64,000 nt of DNA. Source: Megamerina dolium. Its lineage: Eukaryota; Arthropoda; Insecta; Diptera; Megamerinidae. Each line of letters starts with the position of its first letter. The stretch's first letter is position 1. The stretch covers positions 93,138,140 through 93,202,139 of the forward strand of contig OY978526.1 of assembly GCA_963854835.1 (NCBI GenBank). Reading direction: 5' to 3'. The translations under genes and the position numbers were made by a program. Below, piece by piece: positions 1-10,427 of the stretch. The notes beneath the pieces are model-generated. The model had not been told where the DNA came from and made no database searches. It worked only from the letters and a program-made list of their open reading frames with translations.

Positions 1-154
1 AGCTTTGAGGAAAAGTTAAATGAAAATTTATTGTGGTCGTAGAGGTGTGTAAATCTACAAATAGCAATTTATATAGCATTCAAAATATATTTTAAGAGAT
101 TTCATATATATTTTTTTCTTTAATATACAATGTGTTTTCTTTTTTCCCCCTTAT

Positions 155-1080
155 TCACTCCTCTCGGGAGCATAGAGCCTCAACAAGACTCTTCCATCGT
201 ACACGGTTCTGTGCTGTTATTTTTGGGTCGTCCTGTCTTGTGTTGACATCAGCTAGCTCGCGCAATATCAGCCTGCTCCAAGTGTTGTTTGGCCGACCGC
301 GACCTCTGCTTCCTTGCGGGTTCCAGTCGAGTGCCATTCTTATAATGCCATCTGAAGGTTTTCTTGGCATATGACCTATCCATCGCCACTTTCTATTTTT
401 GATTTGCCACAGGACGGGTTCTTCATTCGTTAGTCTCCACAGCGCATCGTTCGGCCAGAATATTCTACAGCTGATTTGGAGGAGGCATCTGGTGTGAGCT
501 GAATATTGGCAGTTTTGTGCGCCTGGAGATTCGCGAGCTCACGCACACTGCATGCAGTCGCCCGAATACTGCCCTTGCTTTGTTTAACTTGCAGTTGATA
601 TCAGCATTAGCTCCGCCGTCGGTCGTAAATCATGCAGCCGAGGTAACAGAAGCGTTTATGTGATTAACTCTCATGACCATGGTTTTGGCGATGTTGACCT
701 CCAGTCCGACAGTACGTGTTAGCGCGACTAAGCTGTCAGCCTTCGCTTGCATGTCGATAAATTTGTGTTAGAGGAGGCAGATGTCATAGCGAAGTTCAAA
801 TCCTCCAGGTGCCTGCTAAAACTCCATACGATGCCTTTCCTGTGTAATGTAAGTTGACTCATGACGTCGTCTAGAATGATGGCGAAGAGAAGGGGTGAGA
901 AGGTTGCTGATGTTTCCCCTTTGAAGTACAGCTAGTTCGGAATTTTCGTAAAGAGCTCTGATGAGGCGGATTTACTTGGCGGGGATTCCTTTTCTACTTA
1001 ATGCCAGTCAGATTGCGTCTCGTGGCATTTAGACCTAGTAAATTTATCGTCGATCGTCATACCGCCAAGAAAGAGAGTCC
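155..1080 (-). pseudogene. RTE-like reverse transcriptase fragment (family RTE-B), C-terminal half
   Basis: Read on the minus strand, the last 71 codons (155-370) are open and end in a typical LINE C-terminus, with a GRGRPNNTW motif and a CSREE ending. Upstream, the three frames can be stitched into reverse transcriptase pieces. One is a start-of-palm segment resembling 'AIWLALRRKGIPAKLIRLI' near 960-1040. Another resembles LFAIILDDVM near 870-900. A damaged YADD region lies near 790, and VGLEVNIAK near 700. Frameshifts and stops are frequent, so it is dead. A second copy lies on the plus strand at 27177-27872 and keeps the same order and ending. Assignment to the RTE clade is by family resemblance; other LINE clades with the same C-terminus are possible. 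Confidence 0.75.
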
Positions 1081-1084
1081 GTTT

Positions 1085-2803
1085 TTTTTTTACAACTAGA
1101 AATTCTATCCGATAGTCCAGAAAGACATTATTTCTACGATTCAGCAATATCTGAGTTAAATATTTTTATGCGAAATGACACAACTTAACATCTGCCATGC
1201 AATAAATTTCATTTAATACCGCCCAAGTGATTGTTTATCATGTGACTTTTCACACGAGCTGGTGATTTGTGAAACAATGGCACTAACTTGGACAAAATTT
1301 GGACAAAACACTATGGAACGTATCAAGACATATGTGGTGCAATATAATGACATAATTGAGGTTTTATGTAGTCGAGTGCAACATCATCATGCATTTTAAC
1401 GAGTGCAACCCGTCGTTAACGAAATCATTCTAAACTGGTAATGTAAAGATTATATTTAAGTGCATACAACTACGAGTACTAGACGGTAAACCAATTCACC
1501 ATCACATTCATATACCACCTTGATCAAAAACTTCTCGGAATATCCACCGTGTGACGATCCCATTGTTCCAATTTGAGTTCCGTTTTTTTTTTTTTTTTTT
1601 TTTTTGTTAAGTTGGTACATCTGTTGTTGATATTCCCTCTAAATCTTAGCGTCATAGCTGGACATTTGCAAAAGTTAAGTAACCAAAAGTACATCTCAAA
1701 TTAGAACGATGGGTGCGCCACACGGTGGTTATTCCGTGAACTTTTTGATCAATATGGTATGTTTTTTTTTGGATGCATGTAGCATAAATATATAAATTTA
1801 CCAAAAAAAAAAAAAAAAAAAAACAAATACATACATACATAAATATGAAATTTTGTTTTGCCAAGTTGCATATAAAATTATACAAGAAGCAAGAGTCAAC
1901 AGAAAGTAGAATTGATTTTTATTTTCGAAGGAAGCAATAAATAAAAGAAAACAATTCAACAATACACAAAAGAATTAAAAATTGAAGACACACAAAGTTT
2001 AACAATCGTCCTTTCTATATTTGACATTAATTAGACTTTGAGAAGTTTTCTGTTTTTGTTTTTTTTTTTTGTTTGTTTTTTAATATTATTTAAGTATTTA
2101 TTTTTTTTGAAAACAAAATTGTTTAGAATCATTTTACATATTTATTTTTTATTTGGATTTTTTGATAATAACTCAAAGTTTGCAATATATGCCTACTTAA
2201 AAATTTCACAGACGCATTTAGATTTATGTAGAAATAATTTTGTATATTCACATTCGTCATGTGAAAGGTAACTTAGCAAAACGAGATAAAATAAAAATAA
2301 TACACTGAAAATTAAAAAAAAAAAAGTGTACTTTCCTGATAAAGTCGAAAAAATAAAAATACTCTGACCTTACAGCCGGCCTAAGACGAATTAATTATAC
2401 CCCAGATGCGTATAGAGTGCGTAGTAAACAACTTTTAGCAAAATTCATCATCAAATCATCAGCATAGTGTACTTCAAAAACAATATAATCATTTCAACTA
2501 ATCTCTAACATTTCAATACTTTTTTTTTTGCCTCAAAATAGACCTCTCCTCCGGCCTATCCTTTCTATCGCACCAAAATAGTTTCAAACAGCTCTTAGAC
2601 TCTCTTGATACACTGAGCAGAAATGCGGCACCCACTCCGAAAAAGCTTTCTCATGGAAAAATGTTTTGCAAAATGAAGCCGACACATTGAATATCTTTAA
2701 ATTGAGAACTATCTGTTGCAACTTCACTTTACGGTTTGCCACAAACTATTTTGTGGACTTTTTGACGTTACCACCTCTTTTGGGTAACTGGAGCCAAACT
2801 TTG
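1085..2803. other. no gene recognised; AT-rich with homopolymers
   Basis: The stretch contains poly-T and poly-A runs (about 1581-1606, 1801-1823, 2056-2070) and short open frames of low complexity. I see no homology to a known protein and no element ends. Confidence 0.6.
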
Positions 2804-2813
2804 GCTTGAAAGG

Positions 2814-2814
<1 letters not shown>

Positions 2815-2875
<61 letters not shown>

Positions 2876-3235
2876 TTGTTTTTGTTTTTGTTTTTGTTTT
2901 TGTTTTTGTTTTTGTTTTTGTTTTTGTTTTTGTTTTTGTTTTTGTTTTTGTTTTTGTTTTTGTTTTTGTTTTTGTTTTTGTTTTTGTTTTTGTTTTTGTT
3001 TTTGTTTTTGTTTTTGTTTTTGTTTTTGTTTTTGTTTTTGTTTTTGTTTTTGTTTTTGTTTTTGTTTTTGTTTTTGTTTTTGTTTTTGTTTTTGTTTTTG
3101 TTTTTGTTTTTGTTTTTGTTTTTGTTTTTGTTTTTGTTTTTGTTTTTGTTTTTGTTTTTGTTTTTGTTTTTGTTTTTGTTTTTGTTTTTGTTTTTGTTTT
3201 TGTTTTTGTTTTTGTTTTTGTTTTTGTTTTTGTTT

Positions 3236-3270
<35 letters not shown>

Positions 3271-3272
3271 GC

Positions 3273-3309
<37 letters not shown>

Positions 3310-3311
3310 GC

Positions 3312-3387
<76 letters not shown>

Positions 3388-3425
3388 GCTGTTGCTGTTG
3401 TTGTTGTTGTTGTTGTTGTTGTTGT
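2815..3425. repeat. compound microsatellite (GTT)n-(GTTTTT)n-(GTT)n, about 610 bp
   Basis: About 57 bp of GTT units are followed by about 370 bp of nearly perfect GTTTTT hexamers and then about 185 bp of GTT units with a few GCT interruptions. The long open frames here (poly-V, poly-L, poly-Q, KQ repeats) are translation artefacts of the repeat. Confidence 0.97.
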
Positions 3426-3558
3426 GGCAGCAAAAATACGGAAATGCTTTGTTTTGTTCCCGTACAAAGCATTTCCGTATTCAAATGAGGTGAATGGACT
3501 TTGGTAGACCACTTGGTCGAGTGCTTCCGGGACGTAGACCCGTCCTTTCTTGGGAAGC
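2818..3558 (-). mobile_element. short retroelement end with giant (CAA)n-type tail, flanked by 14-bp repeats
   Basis: The direct repeat GCTTGAAAGGTGTT is present at 2804-2817 and 3559-3572. It brackets a minus-strand unit made of a ~130-bp body (3427-3558) followed by a very long A-rich tail (2818-3426). This is the layout of a target-primed retroelement: 5'-truncated body, microsatellite tail and target-site duplication. The body encodes no recognisable protein and carries a perfect 17-bp inverted repeat. The final GTT of the duplication is ambiguous because the tail is (GTT)n on the plus strand, so the duplication is 11-14 bp. It could be a SINE or the 3' end of a LINE. Confidence 0.65.
3435..3481. 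repeat. perfect 17-bp inverted repeat (hairpin) beside the microsatellite
   Basis: The arm AATACGGAAATGCTTTG (3435-3451) and its exact reverse complement (3465-3481) are separated by 13 nt. It lies in the body of the retroelement, next to its tail. It could be a 3'-end recognition structure or a snap-back made during reverse transcription. Confidence 0.9.
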
Positions 3559-3572
3559 GCTTGAAAGGTGTT

Positions 3573-4144
3573 ATAATAAGCTATCAAAACTCACGAAATT
3601 GCTGAATTCTGAATTCATTATAACTTGTGAACTAAACATAGGATTGTCATGCAATTTTGACAAGTAACGTTTCGAGGTACTTCCTAAAAATCGAATAGAT
3701 TTTTCATTAGTGGCTCCATCCTACAAACTTTTCTCCTGATGGGCCGATAAACTTGATTCATATTCAATATGTAATAAAGTAATTCTATTTAGTTCACTTC
3801 TGCCCACCAAAGCAATATCTGCCAGAAAGACCCTGCTGTCTACTATTAAGACCCTTGACCATTTTCTCGTAAAATCAAGAATTATTCTTGATTGCAGCAA
3901 ATTGCTTAATTGCAGGGTTTGCGAGCACATGGATATATGGGAGAACTGTAGAGTGTGTGAGCACCCAATACAGGTTAGAAATGATGACCCAATCAATATA
4001 ATTTCCTATTAAGAATCCTTATTGCAATTGAAATTTGTAGAACGGCAAAAATGTTGTAGCCTGCACTCAGAAATAAATATACACGAAACCTTACTGATAC
4101 TTAAATAAGCATGACATTTTGCTGCCTCTTATGACTCACGTCTC
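3573..4144. other. no gene recognised
   Basis: A 91-codon open frame (3721-3996, minus) shows no recognisable domain. I see no element ends. Confidence 0.5.
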
Positions 4145-4330
4145 GAGATTGACTCTAAGCCCTGTCGCCCATGACGTTTGCCACAGCCTCTGGTATACTT
4201 GTATATCATTCAAACGATAATTAAGATGAAATAGTTTGTGATTTTGCATAGCTCAGGACAAGTATACAACAGAGGCGAAATGGTTTCGAATTCCTCCCCG
4301 TCTCTACAGAGCTCCAATAAGGGTCTCTAA
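4145..4330 (-). pseudogene. possible LINE C-terminal CCHC fragment
   Basis: The minus strand around 4230-4320 can be read as a short LELCRDGEEFETIS segment followed by a TCPELCK segment. This resembles the cysteine-rich tail (CxxC...H...C) found after RNase H in several fly LINEs and seen clearer elsewhere in this window. The first cysteine pair and the histidine are not intact, and no longer frame supports it. Confidence 0.3.
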
Positions 4331-4334
4331 TTAT

Positions 4335-4564
4335 ATATGTCCTTCGCTTAGCATATTTACACTTCCATCGAGCTCGTTTGCTCTGCTGGTTCAATGCAAT
4401 AAAGATTTAATAAACAATAGAAAAGCGGAGTTCTGCACTTAGAATTCAACTGATATACAAAGGACCTTAGTGAAGATTGCCAGTGTACTAAGTAGATATG
4501 ATAATGGTATATAAGATATGATAATTTATTATTAAAACACTGTTTAACTTACTTAACTTGCATT

Positions 4565-4597
<33 letters not shown>

Positions 4598-5978
4598 ATA
4601 TTTGTATACAAAAATAAAAATACATATATGCATAGTTAATACGGTAGTACTAGGTAATCATATTATCGTATAATTTCAATGTGTACCAACATCGAAATAT
4701 ATAGCAATTACCTTACCTTACCTACTTATATACAACAACAAAATTTCCATATATGATAATTTAATATTACCACGCGTCAAGTTTATTTAATTTCACACGC
4801 ATGCGACCATATAATTATGCACGCATGAGAATGTATGTATATATGTTGGAACAATAACGACAATAGCGAAAGCTAAAATAAAGGGTATGCCAGCAGCTTC
4901 AATTTATTTTAGTTGCACTGTATTTATTGAAAATATACTTGAGAGTTATATTGAAGGAAAATTTCGAACCGTGCGACTAATCTATTTATAGAAGACGACT
5001 AATCCACATTTGTACCCGTTCGGGTATAAAAGGGTACAATTAATCTGTCCATAGAACATGCTCGAACAAAAGGGAACAATTCACTCACATATAAAGAGAT
5101 CAAAAGTGCGATTAGTCGCATGTTCCTTTGCGACTGATCCCGGACAGGTCTCATTTTTTGCATGGAAAGTACATAACTACATACATCTATAAACCACATG
5201 TGCCAAATAATACAATGTATATAGAGGTATATAAGTCAGTTGCCATTTTAAAATACTTTCTACAATATACGAGTATGTGCATATAAGATGTGTATGAGTT
5301 TGCTACCATTAGGTAGGAGGCAATAAACTCACTGCGTGTATCTCATTATTACTCCGTGCACATTAATGCGCTGCATATGTGTGTATGTATGTATATTTTT
5401 CGACTGCAATATATTTTATGCGATGTCGCTCGTTTGTTCGTTCACTCGTTCGTTAACATATGTAATTTGTTACAATTTAGCAACATTTTGTCAGCCATTA
5501 ACCATTTTAATTTTCTTGCTCACTCCCCAAAACCCATATATTTTTATGCAAATTGACACATAAAGTGCTTTAACAACATAAAAAATATATATATATTCAA
5601 TGCATAATATAATGCATACATTATATATGTATATTACTTATATATATTGTCAGCATTATACTAAGTACATATATTGTCTCTTTCATTTAATAATTTAAAA
5701 ATAATTATATAGCTATGCAATTTGTTTTGTTAATGCATATTGTATAAATAATTATTATAAAATTAGTCATTTTGTATGTTAAAGACAGTAATCAATCTCC
5801 AACAATTATATGTACTTAAAGACTAGAAATTATTTTATAACAAATTTAATCTGATTATTATTTTATGACCAATATCATCACATATCGTCAATTTAGAACT
5901 TTTTCCAAAATAACAAGATTCTGACAATAACCAGAAAACAAGGAAATAATGGTTAAAGAGTAAACTTCTGAAATTAGC
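4335..5978. other. no gene recognised; microsatellite DNA
   Basis: It includes a (TG)n run at about 4566-4594 and several TATATA/TACATA-rich tracts. Short frames only. Confidence 0.6.
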
Positions 5979-5986
5979 AGAGCTCA

Positions 5987-6279
5987 ATATGTTGCACTGC
6001 TACCTATAAGATCTATTGTGCCCCCTTTGTGGACCTAGAGTTTGTCTCTTAGCCCAATTCCCTCGTTGAATTCTAGGACTGGTCTTACTTCACAGAGTTC
6101 AAATTCGTCCTCGGGTATGAAGAAGCCTCCCAGGTGTTTCCCTATCTTGTACATCAGTGCGGAACAAATTCCTATCACATGTTGCACGGTCTCGTCCTCT
6201 TCCCTGCAGAACCTGCAAAAAGCATCTGAGAAAATTCCCTGTTTTGTTAGATGATAGTTCATCCTACAATGCCCTCAAA
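5987..6279 (-). mobile_element. 5'-truncated LINE 3' end (RNase H/CCHC type)
   Basis: Minus-strand codons 6035-6262 encode a typical LINE tail: a GHCRMNYHL-like start followed by CRFCREEDETVQHVI, a CxxC...H zinc-knuckle-like segment. A short 3' UTR runs down to 5987. The octamer AGAGCTCA occurs at 5979-5986 and 6280-6287 and could be the target-site duplication. The 3' 110 bases match a second truncated copy at 16232-16363, so this is a dispersed family. Confidence 0.65.
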
Positions 6280-6479
6280 AGAGCTCATAACTTGACACAA
6301 ATTCAACAAATTTGTTAAAACCAAAGTTACCTTTGAAGGGTTGATACCGTGCTTCTACGTATTTGCTACATTTCCCAAGTCAACGGCATCCTAAGAAGTT
6401 TTCTAAAATATTGTCCCAAAAATTCTTGGATTATCAGTGATTGATTACTTAGATTGAATTAAGTAGAGTACTACGGTAG

Positions 6480-7335
6480 TGCGGCTACACTCTCTCCGTG
6501 GAGGCGGCTAGAAACAACAAGAACAGAATGCTGACAAATGGTAGTCCGGTGGATAGATGCAAACGCTATAAAAAATCTAACTCTAAAGTGAAACAGCATA
6601 TGCCGATAGATGCATGGCCGGGAGGGTGCACGGTTCAAATATGCGAACTCAGAATATCTGCCGTCCTACTGTTTTAAGCTAGGCTTCACTTGTCAATCTG
6701 GCACTACCACGGGTGACTTCTACTTCCAGCCAAGCAGCCAAGCTGCCATTAAATCTATCCCCTCACGGGAGTTCTCTTCCAAACTAGTCACCGAATGCTA
6801 CAAAAACTTTCTATGCAAAATAAGGTCACGTTAGGTTGGGTGCCCGTGCACAACGGCGGACGAACTAGCGAGAGTTGGCTCGTCTTTTCCACTTACAGGC
6901 CCAGAACTTTTCTGCGGTATTAGCTGAGCATCGGGTAAAGCTATGATAGAAAAACATTACCACGACAAATACGAAATACAATTGACAAATTCAACAGGTC
7001 TCCGCCAAGCGAAAACCCTCATCAGCTTTGATACAGCTTTTGACAGAATGAGTCTTAGCAGAATAAATCTCTCTCTCTCTCTCTCTCCCTCAGGACATAA
7101 CTGGTTAAAGTATTACCTCCACAAAATGTCATTATCCTCTGACACGGAGTGTAGACTCTGTATGGAGGAGGACGAAACATCGATCCACATCTTTTGCAAA
7201 TATCCAGTCTCGGCCAGGGTTCGCTTTAAACACTTTCAGCTGAGTTTCTCAACACCAGCTTCAATCATCAAAAGTTCGACAAGATCAATTCTATCTTTCA
7301 TCAAAAAAGCAGAGGAGATTCTAGTGTTGTAGACG
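6480..7335 (+). pseudogene. LINE fragment: RNase H end plus CCHC tail
   Basis: Read across frames, the plus strand gives the end of an RNase H domain: SSQAAIKSI near 6730, then a damaged WVPxHNG near 6837, then GPELFCG near 6900. From 6943 to 7332 one open frame continues into the C-terminal region with CRLCMEEDETSIHIFC, a CxxC-H-C knuckle. Stops and frame changes before 6943 show decay. The (CT)n run at 7064-7088 lies inside the frame and appears to be local expansion. The clade is uncertain among RNase H-bearing LINEs (I, LOA, R1-like). Confidence 0.7.
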
Positions 7336-8120
7336 GGCTTGGGTACAAAAGACTTCGTATGGTCGCATTGCCCGTAACACTTGTGGTTGGCCCTCAGAGA
7401 TATCACCCGTAGGGCTCATATCTAACAGACTTCAGTCTAGTTTCGCGTGGTCCACTTGATGAACAATGATTTTGCGTCACGCTCTCTTTTGATTGATAAA
7501 GCCTTCTAAGCTTTCTCCCACAGGAAAATATTGACAAAAGTAAAAATTTTTCTGAAACATTTTCTTTTATCGTCTTTAGAATTGGGTAATTGTTCATTTT
7601 TACAACTGCAATTTTTCAACAAGCCATTTTCAATTCAGCTACTCCTTATTGCAGGCTCTGATGTATACTTACTCCCTTTTATGAGCGATGGAGTAAGAGA
7701 AATAATAGTAGTTCCTCACATCAGCACCGCGACCATGTATCATGCATAATTATTTTTTCTGAGATAATAATCTCATTTCGAAAAATATATTGTAGAAAAC
7801 AAAGTCGTTATCAAAATGAATACTCCAACAAGTTTTTTTAATTAAAAAAATTTTTTTATCAAAGCCCACCTCATTTCAAATAACTTAACATCGACCAAAG
7901 AACGAAAAGTCCTACTATTAAAATCAAATTTTGTTTTATGGCGCATGTGTGTAAATCAAATTTACCGGAAATTGCAAAAATTCTACATAAAAAATATAAA
8001 ATAATAAAAAGAAATACCACACAATCAGCAACAACCACATACTCGAGTGTTTACACAGAAACATTTTTCCTGTCAGGTGTATACGAGTATGTTATGTATA
8101 AACAAAACCATGAATACATG
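7336..8120. other. no gene recognised
   Basis: The first ~150 bases may be 3' UTR of the preceding LINE fragment. The rest is AT-rich with only short frames of unknown meaning. Confidence 0.45.
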
Positions 8121-8350
8121 TAACTTAAGGTGGACTAATTTTGTATAGAAATTTTTTTTTATTATATTTATTTATTATTTTGTGATGGAATAGAAATGAA
8201 AAGTTGCCTTTTTAAGAGACACAAAGCCTTACACAATATTTTCTTTTTCTGATGACATTGTGAGGTGCACCAGACTAATATAATTTTTTTAAAATAACTC
8301 CAAGCTGTGGCCAAAAAATTTTCCAAAACAAAATACTACACCTTAATGTA
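8121..8350. mobile_element. MITE-like element with imperfect ~20-bp TIRs
   Basis: The left end begins CTTAAGGTGGACTAATTTTG, and the right end (8325-8350), reverse-complemented, begins ATTAAGGTGTAGTATTTTG. The ~230-bp interior is AT-rich and non-coding. The terminal core TTAAGGTG is shared with the better-preserved element at 36214-36545, suggesting one family. Confidence 0.5.
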
Positions 8351-9366
8351 CCTGATACTGATATTCGTTAGAATATGATAATGTTTATGTCCTTTACAAA
8401 TGCATATACTACGTACAATTCAGATACACATACATATACATATATTACATATCGTATGTATGGATCTCATCGAGCAGAGTTATTTATATTCTCAGATTGA
8501 ATATCGAAATCACAATCTAAATATTTACAATTCACATACGCACACATTCAAATTGCTACTGGTAGACATAAAATAATGAACTTGATTTCGCCAGAAACCA
8601 CATTCAGACCAACGCATTTACATACACCGGTGACTTTTGGACCATGCGTGTTACATATAAAGCACAATATGAATGGCAATCATAATCGGTGACTATATGC
8701 TGTGCTTTTGTTTTCAATATACTTAGTGAGCATTTCTTGAAAAATATCTTCAAGTATTTACTCGTTCTCTATTCAATTTATTCATATGTAAAGATAAAAA
8801 TATCTGCCCTGTTTGTACTATTTGTCTCCTAAGTACAAAAAGTGATGGCTATTTCGATAGAAAATGTGCCAGTACTGGGCAATTTGCCAAATAAAAGAAA
8901 AACTACCAAAAATTAAAATCGATATTTTCACAGTACATAATAAATTTTATTCCACAAAAATAAGAAGAAGCATACAATATGTAAGTGGCACACTAAAAAT
9001 GTTCACAAATTTAATGAACTGTTAACTAATCGCACTCGAGTTTATAGTGTAGGAATAAATATTATACGAATAGAGCATACGTAATGGAGAATAATTTGAA
9101 AAGAAAGTATAATATTTTCATCTTGAAAATGCCGTCTGTTTACCGTTTGCCAAAAGAAAATTTAAAAAAAATACTTAGATTTTTCCTAACATCTCTTTAA
9201 GTGCTGATGTTTTAGGAAATGTCTTTTAAATAATGACGCTCTAGTGTGATTTATGATATATCCTTGTATATGAACATGTAAAAGAAAATCTTTATTTTAG
9301 TACTCAATGAGAATGATGTCTTGTCTAAAGCAATGTAAATATCTTGAGTAAACTGTCAAGTAGATT
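8351..9366. other. no gene recognised; AT-rich
   Basis: Only short frames and TATACA-type simple tracts are seen. Confidence 0.6.
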
Positions 9367-10080
9367 CGAGGACGGTTCCAGAACTACTCGACCTAACAAA
9401 GAAAACACAACAAATTCCTGCAGATTCTCCCCTTTCAGTCTACTATTTTGACTGCTCCTTTGTCTCAAGTGTGAAGTGGTGGACGCATGTCCCATCCATG
9501 GTTACGAATCGATGCAAAAACTCGGCTTTATTACTGTGAAACATCGCCAAACATCTTCACGACGTTGTTTTTTTTTCTATTGTGAGCACGCGGCACCCAA
9601 CCTGCACAGAGCTTTTACATCTCCAAATTTTTGAACAATATACGATTTATAGCACTTTTTGAAATGCCTGTAATTTCACCTAGCTCACGCAGCTTCAGCT
9701 GGCGATCATCCAATACCATTTTGTGGATTTTCTTAACCGTTTCTGCAGTGGCAACCTCAATTGGTCGACCACGACGTGTTCGTCTTGGCAGCTCGTACGA
9801 CTTCGTTTAAACTCTGCCAATCAATATATTATGGTCGTAAACGAAGGAACAGACTCCCCAAGAGTACAATCTAGTTCGGCTTTAATATTCATTGGACTGA
9901 GGCCTTTCAAATGAAAGTATTGAATTACATAAGGGTGACCAATTTTTTCCATGTTTACAAATTCACTGAGGTAGTCGTTAACTTTGGATGGCTCCAAAAT
10001 ATATACTAAACAACATGGCGCCTTGAAACTTAAATCATATGTTTTATAAAGTTGCCACTTTTCACCAAAGTAATTTTTTT
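9367..10080 (-). pseudogene. irritans-type mariner, internally deleted copy A (right TIR missing)
   Basis: The left terminal repeat at 9367 (CGAGGACGGTTCCAGAAC) matches the ends of the complete relative at 24132-25315. After about 50 bp of 3' region an internal deletion joins directly to the transposase middle. The minus strand then runs towards the N-terminus, which begins MEKIGHPYVIQYFHLKG near 9950, and into the 5' UTR with its poly-T stretch at 10074-10081. The catalytic C-terminal half is gone. The expected right terminal repeat is absent because RTE-A sequence begins there. Confidence 0.8.
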
Positions 10081-10086
10081 TGGTCT

Positions 10087-10375
10087 GGTGGTGTTTTCGC
10101 AAGGTAACGTGTCTAACTGCCTCAACCAGGTGGGGCTAGCGCAATCCTTGTTGAACTCATCGCAAGTCAACTCACTGGCTGTCATGTAGTTTGATCTGAG
10201 CGCTATGTGATGATACCTTTATTTGTTAATGAGGGGTAGTCATATAGCTTGCTCTGCTTACTCTGTGATGGCGCTTTCATTATTATTAATGGGGGCCCTC
10301 CATGTGGCGACCACCGGGCAACTTCTTCCTGGCACCCGCTGGGAGGCGGCTGAAGTGAGTGGCGAAAATCTCCTC
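10087..10375 (+). ncRNA. candidate HDV-like self-cleaving ribozyme in the RTE-A 5' leader
   Basis: The core 10295-10322 can be laid out like the HDV ribozyme. P3 is GCC (10295-10297) with GGC (10306-10308) around an 8-nt L3. Next comes a 7-nt P1 3' strand GACCACC (10309-10315), then GGGCAAC (10316-10322). A foldable P4 hairpin spans about 10323-10355. A J4/2-like TGGCGAAAA follows, with candidate catalytic C at 10363. The partner P1 strand GGTGGTG (six of seven pairs) starts at 10087, close to the element's 5' boundary, where such ribozymes cut. P2 is weak (GGGG with CUCC or UCUC), and J1/2 would be ~200 nt. HDV-like ribozymes are known at 5' ends of R2, RTE and related LINEs; its presence here is inference. 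Confidence 0.5.
10181..10296 (+). repeat. two 58-bp tandem repeats in the RTE-A 5' leader
   Basis: Copy 1 (10181-10238) begins GTCATGTAGTTTGATCTG and copy 2 (10239-10296) begins GTCATATAGCTTGCTCTG. Both contain GTGATG and end with an AATG-plus-G-run. Repeated leader units in LINEs often carry internal promoter activity; that role is inferred here. Confidence 0.7.
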
Positions 10376-10427
10376 GGTTAGAGGTTGTGCGTTGGGTTTG
10401 GGACCCGCCACATAAAAAACCCCTCCA

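Noticed and set aside
2724..3587. Long poly-T/KT, QK and V/F open frames
   Set aside because: They are translations of the (GTT)n/(GTTTTT)n array and not genes.
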